Assembly (NCBI RefSeq): GCF_018131185.1
Contig: NZ_JAFCJE010000003.1
Location: 62,001 to 126,000 of the forward strand
DNA: 64,000 nucleotides
Reading direction: 5' to 3'
Origin: Bradyrhizobium diazoefficiens
Lineage (GTDB): Bacteria > Pseudomonadota > Alphaproteobacteria > Rhizobiales > Xanthobacteraceae
Part shown: piece after piece, positions 51,615 to 60,999 of the stretch
Numbering within the stretch: the stretch's first letter is position 1
Layout: every line of letters begins with the position of its first letter
Notes under the pieces: generated by a model
Told to the model about the DNA's origin: nothing
The model's database searches: none
The model's input: only the letters and a program-made list of their open reading frames with translations
Made by a program: the position numbers and the translations under genes

Positions 51615-52244
51615 TCAACGACCGATGATCATCGCACGCAGGCTCTTCGGCACCAGCAGCGCGAGCAGGACGTGGATGACAAGGAAAGCGCAGATCGCGG
51701 CCATGCAGAAGAAGTGCACGTAGCGCGCGGCCGGATAGTCGCCGAACAGCATGACGAGATAATAGAGCTGCACCGGCTTCCATATCGCAAGGCCCGACAG
51801 CACGATCAGCACGCCGACCACGATGATGCCGGCATAGAGAAGGCGTTGCACGTAATTGTAAACGGTGAGATCGTCATGGCCGAGCTTGAAGGTCAGGGCC
51901 GCCCTGACGTCGTGGAGCACACCTGACGGTGTGATCGGGAGCAGTTTCCTGGCGAAGCGGCCGGTGGCGAAACCGGTGACGAGATAGGCGAGGCCGTTGA
52001 TCATCAGCAGCCACATCGCCGCAAAGTGCCAGAGCAGGCCGCCGCCGAGCCAGCCGCCCAGCGTGTATTCGCGTGGGAAGGTGAAGCCGAACAGCGGCGA
52101 GGCGTTGTAGATCTGCCAGCCCGACAGGATCATCAGGATCATGGCAAGCGCGTTGACCCAGTGCATGATGCGGACCCAGGCCGGCTGGATCACTTTGGCC
52201 GGGGTCGCCCTGACCTGCTCGTCGGAGACTGTGAGGCTCGCCAT
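51615..52244 (-). CDS. Cytochrome b561-type membrane subunit
   Basis: The 209-residue protein has four membrane helices with likely heme histidines in RIMHWVNALAMILMI, LLWHFAAMWLLMI and VHFFCMAAICAFLVIHVLLALLV. It is transcribed just before the molybdopterin oxidoreductase gene (13 bases apart) and probably passes electrons between it and the quinone pool. The ATG at 52244 follows AGGACGG. Confidence 0.87.
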   Translation of the reverse strand: MASLTVSDEQVRATPAKVIQPAWVRIMHWVNALAMILMILSGWQIYNASPLFGFTFPREYTLGGWLGGGLLWHFAAMWLLMINGLAYLVTGFATGRFARKLLPITPSGVLHDVRAALTFKLGHDDLTVYNYVQRLLYAGIIVVGVLIVLSGLAIWKPVQLYYLVMLFGDYPAARYVHFFCMAAICAFLVIHVLLALLVPKSLRAMIIGR

Positions 52245-52350
52245 GGTGGTTCCGTCCTGAACGTCGTGTGACGGCAATTATACGCCGATATTCCGGCTTT
52301 CGTTACGCCCTGTCCGACATCGAATCGATGCCGTGAGGCCATCGTGGTCA

Positions 52351-52382
52351 CAAAAAAGCGAGCCGGGCACCCCCCGGCTCGC
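52351..52382 (-). terminator. Rho-independent terminator of the fasciclin gene
   Basis: GCGAGCCGGG / CCCGGCTCGC arms (52358-52367 and 52373-52382), followed on the minus strand by TTTTTTG. It lies 45 bases after the fasciclin stop and upstream of the cytochrome b gene. Confidence 0.9.
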
Positions 52383-52426
52383 CGTCTCGAAGCATCCTGT
52401 CGGGGATGAAACAGGATCGCGCGGGG

Positions 52427-52981
52427 TTACGTCGCCGGCATCAGCACGGTGTCGATCACGTGGATGACACCGTTGGACTGGTTGACGTTGGAGATCGTCA
52501 CCATGGAGGTGCCGCCCTTGGCATCGACGATCCAGGTCTTGCCGTCCATCTTCTTGACCGTCAGCTCCTCGCCCTCGGCGGTCTTCAGCTTCTTGCCCTC
52601 GGTGAGGTCGGAGGCCGCGAGCTTGCCGGGCACGACATGGTAGGTGAGGATCTTGGTCAGAGTCGCCTTGTTCTCGGGCTTGACCAGATTGTCGACGGTG
52701 CCGGCCGGCAGCTTGCCGAAGGCGGCGTTGGTCGGCGCGAACACCGTGAACGGACCCTTACCTTCCAGCGTCGGCACCAGGCCCGCGGCCTTGACCGCCG
52801 CGACCAGCGTGGTGTGGTCCTTCGAGTTGACCGCGTTCTGGACGATGTTCTTGGACGGGAACATCGCGGCGCCGCCGACCATGACGGTCTTCTCCTCGGC
52901 GCTGACGGGCGCGACGACGGTCGCGGTGATGGCCAGGGCGCTGAAGGCGGCGGCAGCGAGATAGGCAATGCGCTTCGACAT
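52427..52981 (-). CDS. Fasciclin (FAS1) domain-containing secreted protein
   Basis: The 184-residue protein has a signal peptide ending APVSA and one FAS1 domain with the H1 box PFTVFAPTNAAFGKLP and H2 box YHVVPGKLAASDL. FAS1 proteins act in adhesion or cell-surface binding. GGGAG lies about eight bases before the ATG at 52981. It is followed by its own terminator, so it is not cotranscribed with the cytochrome gene. Confidence 0.93.
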   Translation of the reverse strand: MSKRIAYLAAAAFSALAITATVVAPVSAEEKTVMVGGAAMFPSKNIVQNAVNSKDHTTLVAAVKAAGLVPTLEGKGPFTVFAPTNAAFGKLPAGTVDNLVKPENKATLTKILTYHVVPGKLAASDLTEGKKLKTAEGEELTVKKMDGKTWIVDAKGGTSMVTISNVNQSNGVIHVIDTVLMPAT

Positions 52982-53376
52982 GGAGGATCTCCCGATTGAA
53001 TTGGCGCCGGCGATCGCCGGCGTTGAGTTGGGGCAACAACGGCGACTGCGACAGTTGAGGAGTGATGCAGCAGTGCCGTCGTTGGACCGAACTACGAGAG
53101 GGTTCGCGATGCGGTTTCGGAGAAAAATTCTTTGTGATGCGTGAAACTAAGGGCCGGCGTGTTCGTGTGACGCGGGCGAGCGCGCGGCGCGCTCAGCCGT
53201 CGTCCCGGACAAGCGCAGCGCAGATCCGGGACCCATAACCACAGGAAAATGTTTGGCGAAGACTCGGAGTAACCCGTCGTGTGCGACGACTTCTCCCTGT
53301 GGTTATGGGTCCCGGGTTCGCGACTTGCGTCGCGCCCCGGGACGACGAATAGAGTTTGACGAGGGATCTGCCCGCC
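52982..53376. other. 395-base intergenic region with a family B repeat
   Basis: It holds the upstream region of the fasciclin gene and the repeat at 53198-53347. No gene or RNA is seen. Confidence 0.6.
53198..53347. repeat. Palindromic intergenic repeat, family B (copy 4)
   Basis: Ends CGTCGTCCCGG / CCCCGGGACGACG. The inner arms CCATAACCACAGG / CCTGTGGTTATGG flank a core containing GTTTGGCGAAGACTCGGAGT. Confidence 0.92.
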
Positions 53377-54138
53377 TCAATCCCTGTTGTTCGGCGTCTG
53401 AATGAAACCGCGATTATGCGTCGGGCTGATCAGCACCTCGTTGATGCAAACGCGCGCCGGCATGCTGGCGATGAACGCGATGGTGCGGCCGAGATCTTCG
53501 GATTGCAGCATCCTGGCCTGCTCGTCCTCGCTCGGCACCACCGGACGCAGCTTCAGGATCGGCGTCGCCACCTCGCCCGGCATCAGGCAGCAGGCGCGCA
53601 GGCCGTTGACGCATTCGTCCATGTTGAACGAATGGGTCAGCGCCAGCACCGCATGCTTGGTCGTGGTGTAGGCCGGGCCCGGCATCTTGGAGACGTGGCG
53701 GCCGGCCCAGGACGAGACGTTGATGATCGCGCCGTCCTGCTGCTTGCGCATCGTCGGCAGCACCGCGCGCATGCAGTAGAGCACGCCATTGAGATTGACC
53801 TGGACCAGCCTGTCCCAGCCCTCCAGTTCCATGTCCTGCCAGCTCCGCTTGGGGACATTGATGCCGGCATTATTGACCAGGAGGTCGATGCGGCCGTGCC
53901 TTGCGACGATCTGATCGGCGGCCTTCTGGGCCGCACTGGCGTTGGACACATCGAGCGCAATGGCCTCGGCCGCCCCGCCGGCCTTGGTGATGTTCGCAAC
54001 CACGGTATCCAGGGCGTCCTTTCGCCGGCCTGAGACCACCACCGTCCAGCCGTCGGCAGCCAGCGCCTCGGCGCCGGCCTCCCCGATCCCGCTGCCACCG
54101 CCCGTCACCCAGGCCACGCGTTTCCCGTTCTTGGTCAT
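53377..54138 (-). CDS. SDR family oxidoreductase
   Basis: The 253-residue short-chain dehydrogenase has TGGGSGIG at about residues 11-18, LVNNAGINVP, INVSSWAGR and the catalytic YTTTK. It uses NAD(P)H; the substrate is unknown. The ATG at 54138 follows GGAGA. It is divergent from malonyl-CoA synthase, with about 115 bases between starts. Confidence 0.9.
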   Translation of the reverse strand: MTKNGKRVAWVTGGGSGIGEAGAEALAADGWTVVVSGRRKDALDTVVANITKAGGAAEAIALDVSNASAAQKAADQIVARHGRIDLLVNNAGINVPKRSWQDMELEGWDRLVQVNLNGVLYCMRAVLPTMRKQQDGAIINVSSWAGRHVSKMPGPAYTTTKHAVLALTHSFNMDECVNGLRACCLMPGEVATPILKLRPVVPSEDEQARMLQSEDLGRTIAFIASMPARVCINEVLISPTHNRGFIQTPNNRD

Positions 54139-54253
54139 GCAAACTGTCTCCGTTGCTTCGTCGGGGCGGTTTTTGCTAATCCAGCCCTCGGTTTTGACCG
54201 GCCTTGTCCAACAAGCCTTGTCGTACAAGTCCCTGCGGTCGAGGAAATCTTGC

Positions 54254-55783
54254 ATGAACCCTGCAGCTAACGCCAATCTGTTTTCCCGCCTGTTCGACGG
54301 CCTGGACGATCCAAAGCGCCTCGCGATCGAGACGCATGACGGCGCTCATATCAGCTATGGCGATCTGATCGCGCGGGCGGGGCAGATGGCGAATGTGCTG
54401 GTCGCGCGCGGCGTGAAGCCGGGCGACCGCGTCGCGGTGCAGGTGGAGAAATCCGTCGCCAACATCGTGCTATATCTCGGCACGGTGCGGGCCGGCGCGG
54501 TCTATCTGCCGCTGAACACGGCCTACACGCTGAACGAGCTCGACTACTTCATCAGCGATGCGGAGCCGTCACTCGTGGTCTGCGATCCCTCGAAGGCGGA
54601 AGGGCTCGCCCCGATCGCCGCCAAGGTGAAGGCCAGGGTCGAGACGCTCGGGCCAGACGGCAAAGGCTCGCTGACGGAGGCCGCCGACAAGGCCAGCCAC
54701 GAGTTCGCGACCGTGGCGCGGGCGAACGACGATCTCGCCGCGATCCTCTACACCTCGGGCACCACAGGGCGTTCCAAGGGCGCGATGCTAAGCCACGACA
54801 ATCTGGCGTCGAACTCGCTCTCGCTCGTCGGCTACTGGCGTTTCACCGACAAGGACGTGCTGATCCACGCACTGCCGATCTATCACACCCACGGGCTGTT
54901 CGTGGCGACCAACGTGACGTTGTTCGCACGCGCCTCGATGATCTTCCTGCCGAAGCTCGATCCGGATCTGATCATCAAGCTGATGTCGCGCGCCACCGTG
55001 CTGATGGGCGTGCCGACCTTCTACACGCGACTTCTGCAACATCCCGCACTGTCGCGCGACACCACCAAACACATGCGGCTATTCATCTCGGGCTCGGCGC
55101 CGCTGCTGGCCGAGACCCATCGCGAATGGTCGGCGCGCACCGGACATGCGGTGCTCGAGCGCTACGGCATGACCGAGACCAATATGAACACGTCGAACCC
55201 TTACGACGGCGAGCGTGTACCCGGTGCCGTCGGCTTTCCGCTGCCCGGCGTCTCCGTGCGCGTGACCGACCCCGAGACGGGGAAAGAGCTGCCGCGCGAC
55301 AACATCGGCATGATCGAGGTGAAAGGCCCGAACGTCTTCAAGGGCTATTGGCGCATGCCGGAGAAGACCAAGGCCGAATTCCGCGACGACGGCTTCTTCA
55401 TCACGGGCGACCTCGGCAAGATCGACACCAAGGGCTACGTCCACATTCTCGGACGCGGCAAAGATCTGGTCATATCGGGCGGCTTCAACGTCTATCCCAA
55501 GGAGATCGAGAGCGAGATTGACGCCATGCCCGGCGTGATCGAATCCGCAGTGATCGGCGTGCCGCATGCCGATTTCGGCGAGGGCGTCACGGCCGTCCTG
55601 GTCTGCAACAAGGGCGCGGATGTCACCGAAGCCGCGGTGCTGAAGGCGCTCGATGGCCGTCTCGCCAAGTTCAAAATGCCCAAGCGCGTCTTCGTCGTCG
55701 ACGAGCTGCCGCGAAATACCATGGGCAAGGTGCAGAAGAACGTGCTGCGGGATACGTACAAGGATATTTACGCGAAGAGGTGA
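54254..55783 (+). CDS. matB: Malonyl-CoA synthase (acyl-CoA synthetase family)
   Basis: The 509-residue adenylate-forming enzyme ligates malonate to CoA. Motif A3 is YTSGTTGRSKGAML at about residues 166-179, followed by YGMTETNMNTSNP, a MatB-like segment. The catalytic lysine is near residue 492 in PRNTMGKVQKN. Closely similar sequences are annotated as MatB in Rhodopseudomonas and Bradyrhizobium. The ATG at 54254 follows GAGGAAA. A family D repeat follows. Confidence 0.88.
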   Translation: MNPAANANLFSRLFDGLDDPKRLAIETHDGAHISYGDLIARAGQMANVLVARGVKPGDRVAVQVEKSVANIVLYLGTVRAGAVYLPLNTAYTLNELDYFISDAEPSLVVCDPSKAEGLAPIAAKVKARVETLGPDGKGSLTEAADKASHEFATVARANDDLAAILYTSGTTGRSKGAMLSHDNLASNSLSLVGYWRFTDKDVLIHALPIYHTHGLFVATNVTLFARASMIFLPKLDPDLIIKLMSRATVLMGVPTFYTRLLQHPALSRDTTKHMRLFISGSAPLLAETHREWSARTGHAVLERYGMTETNMNTSNPYDGERVPGAVGFPLPGVSVRVTDPETGKELPRDNIGMIEVKGPNVFKGYWRMPEKTKAEFRDDGFFITGDLGKIDTKGYVHILGRGKDLVISGGFNVYPKEIESEIDAMPGVIESAVIGVPHADFGEGVTAVLVCNKGADVTEAAVLKALDGRLAKFKMPKRVFVVDELPRNTMGKVQKNVLRDTYKDIYAKR

Positions 55784-55801
55784 GGGGCCCCGTTCTCTCG
55801 C

Positions 55802-55888
55802 CGTCATTGCGAGGAGCCCTTGCGACGAAGCAATCCAGGATCTTTCCGCGGAGGCAGCCTGGATTGCTTCGCTGCGCTCGCAATGACG
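55802..55888. repeat. Palindromic intergenic repeat, family D
   Basis: Ends CGTCATTGCGAGGAGC / GCGCTCGCAATGACG, with GAAGCAATCCAGG and CCTGGATTGCTTC inside. It separates the convergent matB and TauE/SafE genes. Confidence 0.9.
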
Positions 55889-55901
55889 GAGCTTGCGGCG
55901 A

Positions 55902-56762
55902 CTACTGCCCGCCCACCAAACTCATCACGAACCTGCTGCCGACGATAAACAAATAGCACCCGAACGCGACCTCCAGCGTGCGCTTCGACATCGCATGCGC
56001 GGCTCTCACCCCTAGCGGCGCCGTGACGAGGCTCATCGGCATGACCAGCACGGCGCCGATCAACGAGACATAGCCGAGCGCGAACGGGATTTGCAGCGCT
56101 GCGACGGTTGGATAGGTCGTCGCCGCGGGCCAGCCGGCATAGATGTATCCGAGCGCGCCGGGGATCGAGATCAGCACCGCCAGCGCTGACGAGGTCGCGA
56201 CCGCCTGGTGGATGGGGCGGCCGTAGAAGGTCATCAGCAGGTTCGAGAACAGGCCGCCGCCGATACCCATCAAGGTCGAAAGAATGCCGACGCAGAAGCC
56301 GTAGGCGCGCATCAAGAGCCCCTTCGGCATGTCACCACCGAGCTTCCAGGTCTCACGCGCGAAGATCAGCCGCGCCGCGGCGGCGTAGGCGACACAGACG
56401 AACACGATCTTGAACAGCCGTTCCGGTGCGTAGCGTGCCACCACACTGCCGGCGATGACGCCGAGGACGATCGGCAGCCACCATAGGCGGAGGATCGCCA
56501 TGTCGACCGCGCCGCGGCGGTAATGCGCCTGGAACGAGCGAAGCGAAGTCGGGATGATGATGGCAAGCGAGGTGCCGATGCAGAGCGGCATCCGCACCTC
56601 CAGGGGCACGCCAACGATGCGGAAACATTCGTAGAGCACGGGCACCAGAATCGCGCCGCCGCCGATGCCGAACACGCCGGCCAGAAATCCTGAAAGCGCA
56701 CCCGTTGCGATCAGCAACAGCGCGAGCTCGATGATCTCCCTGATTTCAAGACCTGCAATCAC
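55902..56762 (-). CDS. TauE/SafE family sulfite exporter-like membrane protein
   Basis: The 286-residue protein has about eight helices and the family start LSGFLAGVFGIGGGAILVPVLYE, with the second half repeat CVGILSTLMGIGGGLFSNLLMTFYG. Members export sulfite, sulfonates or other anions; the substrate here is unknown. The start is GTG at 56762. Confidence 0.88.
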   Translation of the reverse strand: MIAGLEIREIIELALLLIATGALSGFLAGVFGIGGGAILVPVLYECFRIVGVPLEVRMPLCIGTSLAIIIPTSLRSFQAHYRRGAVDMAILRLWWLPIVLGVIAGSVVARYAPERLFKIVFVCVAYAAAARLIFARETWKLGGDMPKGLLMRAYGFCVGILSTLMGIGGGLFSNLLMTFYGRPIHQAVATSSALAVLISIPGALGYIYAGWPAATTYPTVAALQIPFALGYVSLIGAVLVMPMSLVTAPLGVRAAHAMSKRTLEVAFGCYLFIVGSRFVMSLVGGQ

Positions 56763-57266
56763 CCGGCCTGCCCTGCCAGCACCTCCGAAGATTGGTCGGA
56801 TTCGGCCGCGGGGCCAGCTCTAGGAGATCTGTCTTTCCGGGTCGACACGCCGTGCCAACCGTCTTGGGTGGGATGCAGGCTGTGCATATCCGCCGTCGCG
56901 CGGAAAATCGGTGCGCATGGCGGAATTGGCGGCCGCATGGGGAGTGGTTCAGGCCGCCTCCGACGTCACGAGCTCACCGGCTCGAGCGGCACGCAAGCCG
57001 GCTCGCTTAGAGGCGTTCCAACAACAATTTCAATGTGTCTCGACGTCCCATAAGAAGTGAAAATAAAATCACTCCTTTCTTGGCGGACTGAGGCCTTGGT
57101 ATACCAAGCCCCTGATTGGCCTTGTTTCATCAACGCTCTAGAGCTGAACCGGCGTTCGATTTATGGCGAATTGGTGATTGCGCGAGCGAAATCGACTCCG
57201 TAAATAGAGCCGACCTTTCCGATCCCCGCGCGCCCCCCGCTGGGCCGCCACACAACATCAAAGCCC
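56763..57266. other. 504-base region upstream of the sdh operon
   Basis: No gene is seen. Two symmetric sites are present: AGTGA/TCACT at 57056-57073 and the palindrome CTTGGTATACCAAG at 57095-57108. The sdh promoter should lie here; TTGGCC (57116) and TAGAGC 17 bases later are a weak candidate. Confidence 0.6.
57095..57108. promoter_or_regulatory. Perfect 14-bp palindrome upstream of sdhC
   Basis: CTTGGTATACCAAG lies about 160 bases before sdhC, in an AT-richer stretch. It shares the TGGYATACCA core with the site upstream of sucC (303-312). The TGGT-ACCA form is typical of FadR-subfamily GntR repressor sites. Confidence 0.45.
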
Positions 57267-57665
57267 ATGACCGCACGGATCGAACGACCGCTCTCGCCAC
57301 ACATGCAAGTGTACCGCTGGACGCTGACGATGGCCCTGTCCATCATCCATCGCGCCACCGGCATTGCCCTCTATGTCGGAACCCTGCTGCTGGTCTGGTG
57401 GCTGGTTGCGGCGGCCTCCGGCCCGGCCGCCTATGCCCATGTCCAGGCCTTCGCCGGCAGCATCATCGGCCGGCTGATCGTGTTCGGCTACACCTGGGCG
57501 CTGATGCACCATATGCTCAGCGGCATCCGGCATTTCGTCTGGGACCTCGGCTACGGCTTCAAACCCAATGAGCGGGAAGCACTGACCTGGGGCGCGCTGA
57601 TCGGCGGCATCGCGTTGACGGTGCTGGTCTGGATCATCGCTTATGCGATCGGAGGCGGACGATGA
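57267..57665 (+). CDS. sdhC: Succinate dehydrogenase cytochrome b556 subunit
   Basis: The 132-residue membrane anchor starts MTARIERPLSPHMQVYRW and contains SIIHRATGIALYVG, a heme and quinone binding signature, with three helices. It anchors the enzyme and binds heme b. The sdhD start overlaps its stop by four bases. Confidence 0.94.
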   Translation: MTARIERPLSPHMQVYRWTLTMALSIIHRATGIALYVGTLLLVWWLVAAASGPAAYAHVQAFAGSIIGRLIVFGYTWALMHHMLSGIRHFVWDLGYGFKPNEREALTWGALIGGIALTVLVWIIAYAIGGGR

Positions 57666-58066
57666 GCGGGACCGATACGCCCAAGCGCAGCATGCGCACC
57701 CCGCTCGGCCGCGTCCGCAATCTCGGCGCGGCGCATTCCGGCACCTCCGATTTCTGGCGCCAGCGCATTACCGGCGTTGCCATGACGCTGCTGATGATCC
57801 CGGGGCTGGTGATCATCATGATGCTGCTCGGGCGCAACCAGGTCTATGCCGCGCAGACTCTGAGCTCCATCCCCGTCGCGGTGATCCTGCTCCTCTTCAT
57901 CCTCGCCAGCGCCTGGCACATGAAGATCGGCATGCAGGTCGTGATCGAGGACTACGTCCACAACGAGAAGCTGAAGCTCACCGCGGTCATGCTCAACAAT
58001 TTCTTCTCGTTCGCCGTGGCGCTCGCCTCGACCTACGCGATCTTGAAACTGTCATCCGGAGTGTAA
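57662..58066 (+). CDS. sdhD: Succinate dehydrogenase membrane anchor subunit
   Basis: The 134-residue membrane protein has three helices and the alphaproteobacterial SdhD pattern TSDFWRQRITGVAMTLL and ASAWHMKIGMQVVIEDYVH. It completes the quinone site with SdhC. sdhA follows after three bases. Confidence 0.92.
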   Translation: MSGTDTPKRSMRTPLGRVRNLGAAHSGTSDFWRQRITGVAMTLLMIPGLVIIMMLLGRNQVYAAQTLSSIPVAVILLLFILASAWHMKIGMQVVIEDYVHNEKLKLTAVMLNNFFSFAVALASTYAILKLSSGV

Positions 58067-58069
58067 CCC

Positions 58070-59905
58070 ATGGCCACCACAACGAATGGCTCGGGCAACG
58101 GCGCTCCCGCCACCAACGGCAAAGCCTATCCGATCGAAGACCACACCTATGACGTCGTCGTGGTCGGCGCCGGCGGCGCCGGCCTGCGCGCCGTGGTCGG
58201 CTGCAGCGAGGCGGGTCTTCGGACCGCCTGCATCACCAAGGTGTTTCCGACCCGCTCGCACACGGTCGCCGCGCAGGGCGGCATCTCCGCCTCGCTCGGC
58301 AACATGCACAAGGACGACTGGCGCTGGCACATGTACGACACCGTGAAGGGGTCGGACTGGCTCGGCGACCAGGACGCGATCGAATATATGGTGCGCAACG
58401 CGCCCGAGGCGGTCTACGAGCTCGAGCATTGGGGCGTGCCGTTCTCGCGCACCGAGGACGGCAAGATCTATCAGCGCCCGTTCGGCGGCATGACCATGGA
58501 CTACGGCAAGGGCCAGGCGCAACGCACCTGCGCCGCCGCCGACCGCACCGGTCACGCGATGCTGCACACGATGTACGGCCAGTCGCTGCGCCACGCGGCC
58601 GAGTTCTTCATCGAGTTCTTCGCCATCGACCTGATCATGGACGACCAAGGCACCTGCCGCGGCGTCATCGCGCTCAAGCTGGATGACGGCACGCTGCACC
58701 GCTTCCGGGCCCAGACCGTGATCCTGGCGACCGGCGGCTACGGCCGCGCCTACGCCTCCTGCACCTCGGCGCATACCTGCACCGGCGACGGCGGCGGCAT
58801 GGTGCTGCGCGCCGGCCTGCCGATGCAGGACATGGAATTCGTGCAGTTCCATCCGACCGGCATCTACGGCTCGGGCTGTCTCGTCACCGAAGGCGCGCGC
58901 GGCGAAGGCGGCTATCTCGTCAACTCCGAAGGCGAGCGCTTCATGGAGCGCTACGCGCCATCCGCCAAGGATCTGGCGTCGCGCGACGTCGTCTCGCGCG
59001 CGATGACCATCGAGATCCGCGAGGGACGCGGCGTCGGCAAGAAGAAGGACCACATCTTCCTGCATCTCGACCATCTCGATCCCGCGGTGCTGGCCGAGAG
59101 GCTGCCGGGCATCTCCGAATCCGCGAAGATCTTCGCCAATGTCGACGTGACGCGCGAGCCGATCCCGATCGTGCCGACCGTGCACTACAACATGGGCGGC
59201 ATTCCCACCAATTATCACGGCGAAGTCCTGACCAAGAAGGACGGCGACGACAACGCGGTGATCCCCGGCCTGATGGCGATCGGCGAAGCCGCCTGCGTCT
59301 CCGTGCACGGAGCCAACCGCCTCGGCTCCAACTCGCTGATCGACCTCGTCGTGTTCGGCCGTGCCGCGGCGCTCCGCCTCGCCGAGAAGCTCACGCCCAA
59401 TGCCAAGCAGCCCGAGCTGCCGGCGAACTCGTCCGAGCTCGCACTCGGCCGGCTCGACCATTACCGCTATGCCTCCGGCGGCACGCCGACGGCGAAGCTG
59501 CGCGAAGGCATGCAGCACGTGATGCAGAGCAATTGCGCGGTGTTCCGAACCGGCGAAGTGCTGAGCGAAGGCCAGAACCTGATCGCGAAGGTCCACAGCG
59601 GCATCACCGACATCGCCGTGTCCGACCGCTCGCTGGTTTGGAATTCGGATCTCGTCGAGACGCTCGAATTCGACAATCTGATCTCGCAGGCGGTGGTGAC
59701 GATGAACTCCGCCGCCAACCGCACCGAAAGCCGCGGCGCGCATGCGCGCGAAGACTTCTCCGAGCGCGACGACAAGAACTGGATGAAGCACACGCTGGCC
59801 TGGCTGGACGATGCCGGCAAGGTCAAGATCGAGTATCGCCCGGTTCACGACTACACCATGACCAACGACGTGCAGTACATCCCGCCGAAGGCGCGCGTGT
59901 ATTGA
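58070..59905 (+). CDS. sdhA: Succinate dehydrogenase flavoprotein subunit
   Basis: The 611-residue subunit carries covalent FAD; the linking His lies in [18 protein letters not shown]. The Rossmann motif is [13 protein letters not shown]. Also present are [19 protein letters not shown] and [17 protein letters not shown]. It oxidises succinate to fumarate. An intergenic palindromic repeat, rather than direct coupling, separates it from sdhB. Confidence 0.97.
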   Translation: MATTTNGSGNGAPATNGKAYPIEDHTYDVVVVGAGGAGLRAVVGCSEAGLRTACITKVFPTRSHTVAAQGGISASLGNMHKDDWRWHMYDTVKGSDWLGDQDAIEYMVRNAPEAVYELEHWGVPFSRTEDGKIYQRPFGGMTMDYGKGQAQRTCAAADRTGHAMLHTMYGQSLRHAAEFFIEFFAIDLIMDDQGTCRGVIALKLDDGTLHRFRAQTVILATGGYGRAYASCTSAHTCTGDGGGMVLRAGLPMQDMEFVQFHPTGIYGSGCLVTEGARGEGGYLVNSEGERFMERYAPSAKDLASRDVVSRAMTIEIREGRGVGKKKDHIFLHLDHLDPAVLAERLPGISESAKIFANVDVTREPIPIVPTVHYNMGGIPTNYHGEVLTKKDGDDNAVIPGLMAIGEAACVSVHGANRLGSNSLIDLVVFGRAAALRLAEKLTPNAKQPELPANSSELALGRLDHYRYASGGTPTAKLREGMQHVMQSNCAVFRTGEVLSEGQNLIAKVHSGITDIAVSDRSLVWNSDLVETLEFDNLISQAVVTMNSAANRTESRGAHAREDFSERDDKNWMKHTLAWLDDAGKVKIEYRPVHDYTMTNDVQYIPPKARVY

Positions 59906-59917
59906 TCGAACAGTAGC

Positions 59918-59999
59918 CGTCATTCCGGGATGGTCCGAAGGACCAGACCCGGAATCTCGAGATTCCGGGTTCGATGCTCCGCATCGCCCCGGAATGACG
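59918..59999. repeat. Palindromic repeat, family A (copy 4), inside the sdh operon
   Basis: CGTCATTCCGGGATGG at the left and CGCCCCGGAATGACG at the right, with GACCCGGAATCTCGAGATTCCGGGTTC between. It fills almost all the 107 bases between sdhA and sdhB and ends 13 bases before the sdhB start. Confidence 0.9.
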
Positions 60000-60012
60000 A
60001 AAGGTTAGAGCA

Positions 60013-60795
60013 ATGGTTGAATTCGCACTTCCGAAGAACTCCAAGATTTCCGGCGGCAAGACCTGGCCGAAGCCCGCGGGCGCGACAGAGGTTCGCGAGT
60101 TCAAGGTCTATCGCTGGAATCCGGACGACGGCAAGAATCCGAGCGTCGACACCTATTACGTCGACACCAATGATTGCGGTCCGATGGTGCTGGACGGCCT
60201 GATCTGGATCAAGAACAACATCGACCCGTCGCTGACCTTCCGCCGCTCCTGCCGCGAGGGCGTCTGCGGCTCCTGCGCCATGAACATCGACGGCCAGAAC
60301 ACGCTGGCCTGCACCCGCTCGATGCACGACGTCAAGGACGGCGCGGTGAAGATCAACCCGCTGCCGCACCAGCCGGTGGTGAAGGACCTCGTCCCCGACC
60401 TCACCAATTTCTACGCGCAGTACGCCTCGGTCGAGCCGTGGCTGAAGACGACCTCGCCGACGCCGCAGAAGGAATGGCGCCAGAGCCACGAGGACCGCGA
60501 GAAGCTCGACGGCCTCTACGAGTGCATCCTCTGCGCCTGCTGCTCGACCTCCTGCCCGAGCTATTGGTGGAACAGCGAGCGGTACCTCGGCCCCGCCGCC
60601 CTGCTCCAGGCCAACCGCTGGGTGTCCGATTCGCGCGATGAAGCAACCGGCGAGCGGCTCGACAATCTCGAGGACCCGTTCCGGCTCTATCGCTGCCACA
60701 CCATCATGAACTGCGCCAAGGCCTGCCCGAAGGGGCTGAACCCCGCGGAAGCCATCGCCGAGCTCAAGCTCAAGATGGTCGAACGGCAGATCTGA
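60013..60795 (+). CDS. sdhB: Succinate dehydrogenase iron-sulfur subunit
   Basis: The 260-residue subunit holds the 2Fe-2S motif [12 protein letters not shown] and the two cluster motifs [15 protein letters not shown] and [15 protein letters not shown]. It transfers electrons from FAD to ubiquinone. AAAGGTTAGAG precedes the ATG. A stable hairpin follows at 60813. Confidence 0.97.
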   Translation: MVEFALPKNSKISGGKTWPKPAGATEVREFKVYRWNPDDGKNPSVDTYYVDTNDCGPMVLDGLIWIKNNIDPSLTFRRSCREGVCGSCAMNIDGQNTLACTRSMHDVKDGAVKINPLPHQPVVKDLVPDLTNFYAQYASVEPWLKTTSPTPQKEWRQSHEDREKLDGLYECILCACCSTSCPSYWWNSERYLGPAALLQANRWVSDSRDEATGERLDNLEDPFRLYRCHTIMNCAKACPKGLNPAEAIAELKLKMVERQI

Positions 60796-60812
60796 GACGA
60801 AGTCAGGCTTCG

Positions 60813-60837
60813 CGTCCCGGCCAGACCGGCCGGGACG
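60813..60837 (+). terminator. Hairpin downstream of sdhB
   Basis: Perfect 10-bp arms CGTCCCGGCC / GGCCGGGACG with an AGACC loop, 17 bases after the sdhB stop. The following TTCCG is a poor T tract. Confidence 0.65.
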
Positions 60838-60999
60838 TTCCGAGATCGCGGTCAATTCGAGTAGAATTTTCCAGTTCGAGTGGATTTCCTCCGACCCGCT
60901 GTGCGCGTAAATTTCCGCCTCGCAACCATCGGTTCCAGCATAAGCTGCTTCCTTCCCCGCGCCTGATTCAGCTAAGCTCCCGTCAGGGACGGAGCGACT

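Noticed and set aside
57056..57073. AGTGA-N8-TCACT upstream of sdhC as a CRP/FNR-type site
   Set aside because: Spacing between GTGA and TCAC is 8 rather than the 6 expected for CRP, and it does not match the FixK/FNR box TTGAT-N4-ATCAA.
58052..59923. A 623-codon minus-strand open frame opposite sdhA
   Set aside because: Same GC-driven shadow effect; sdhA is unambiguous.
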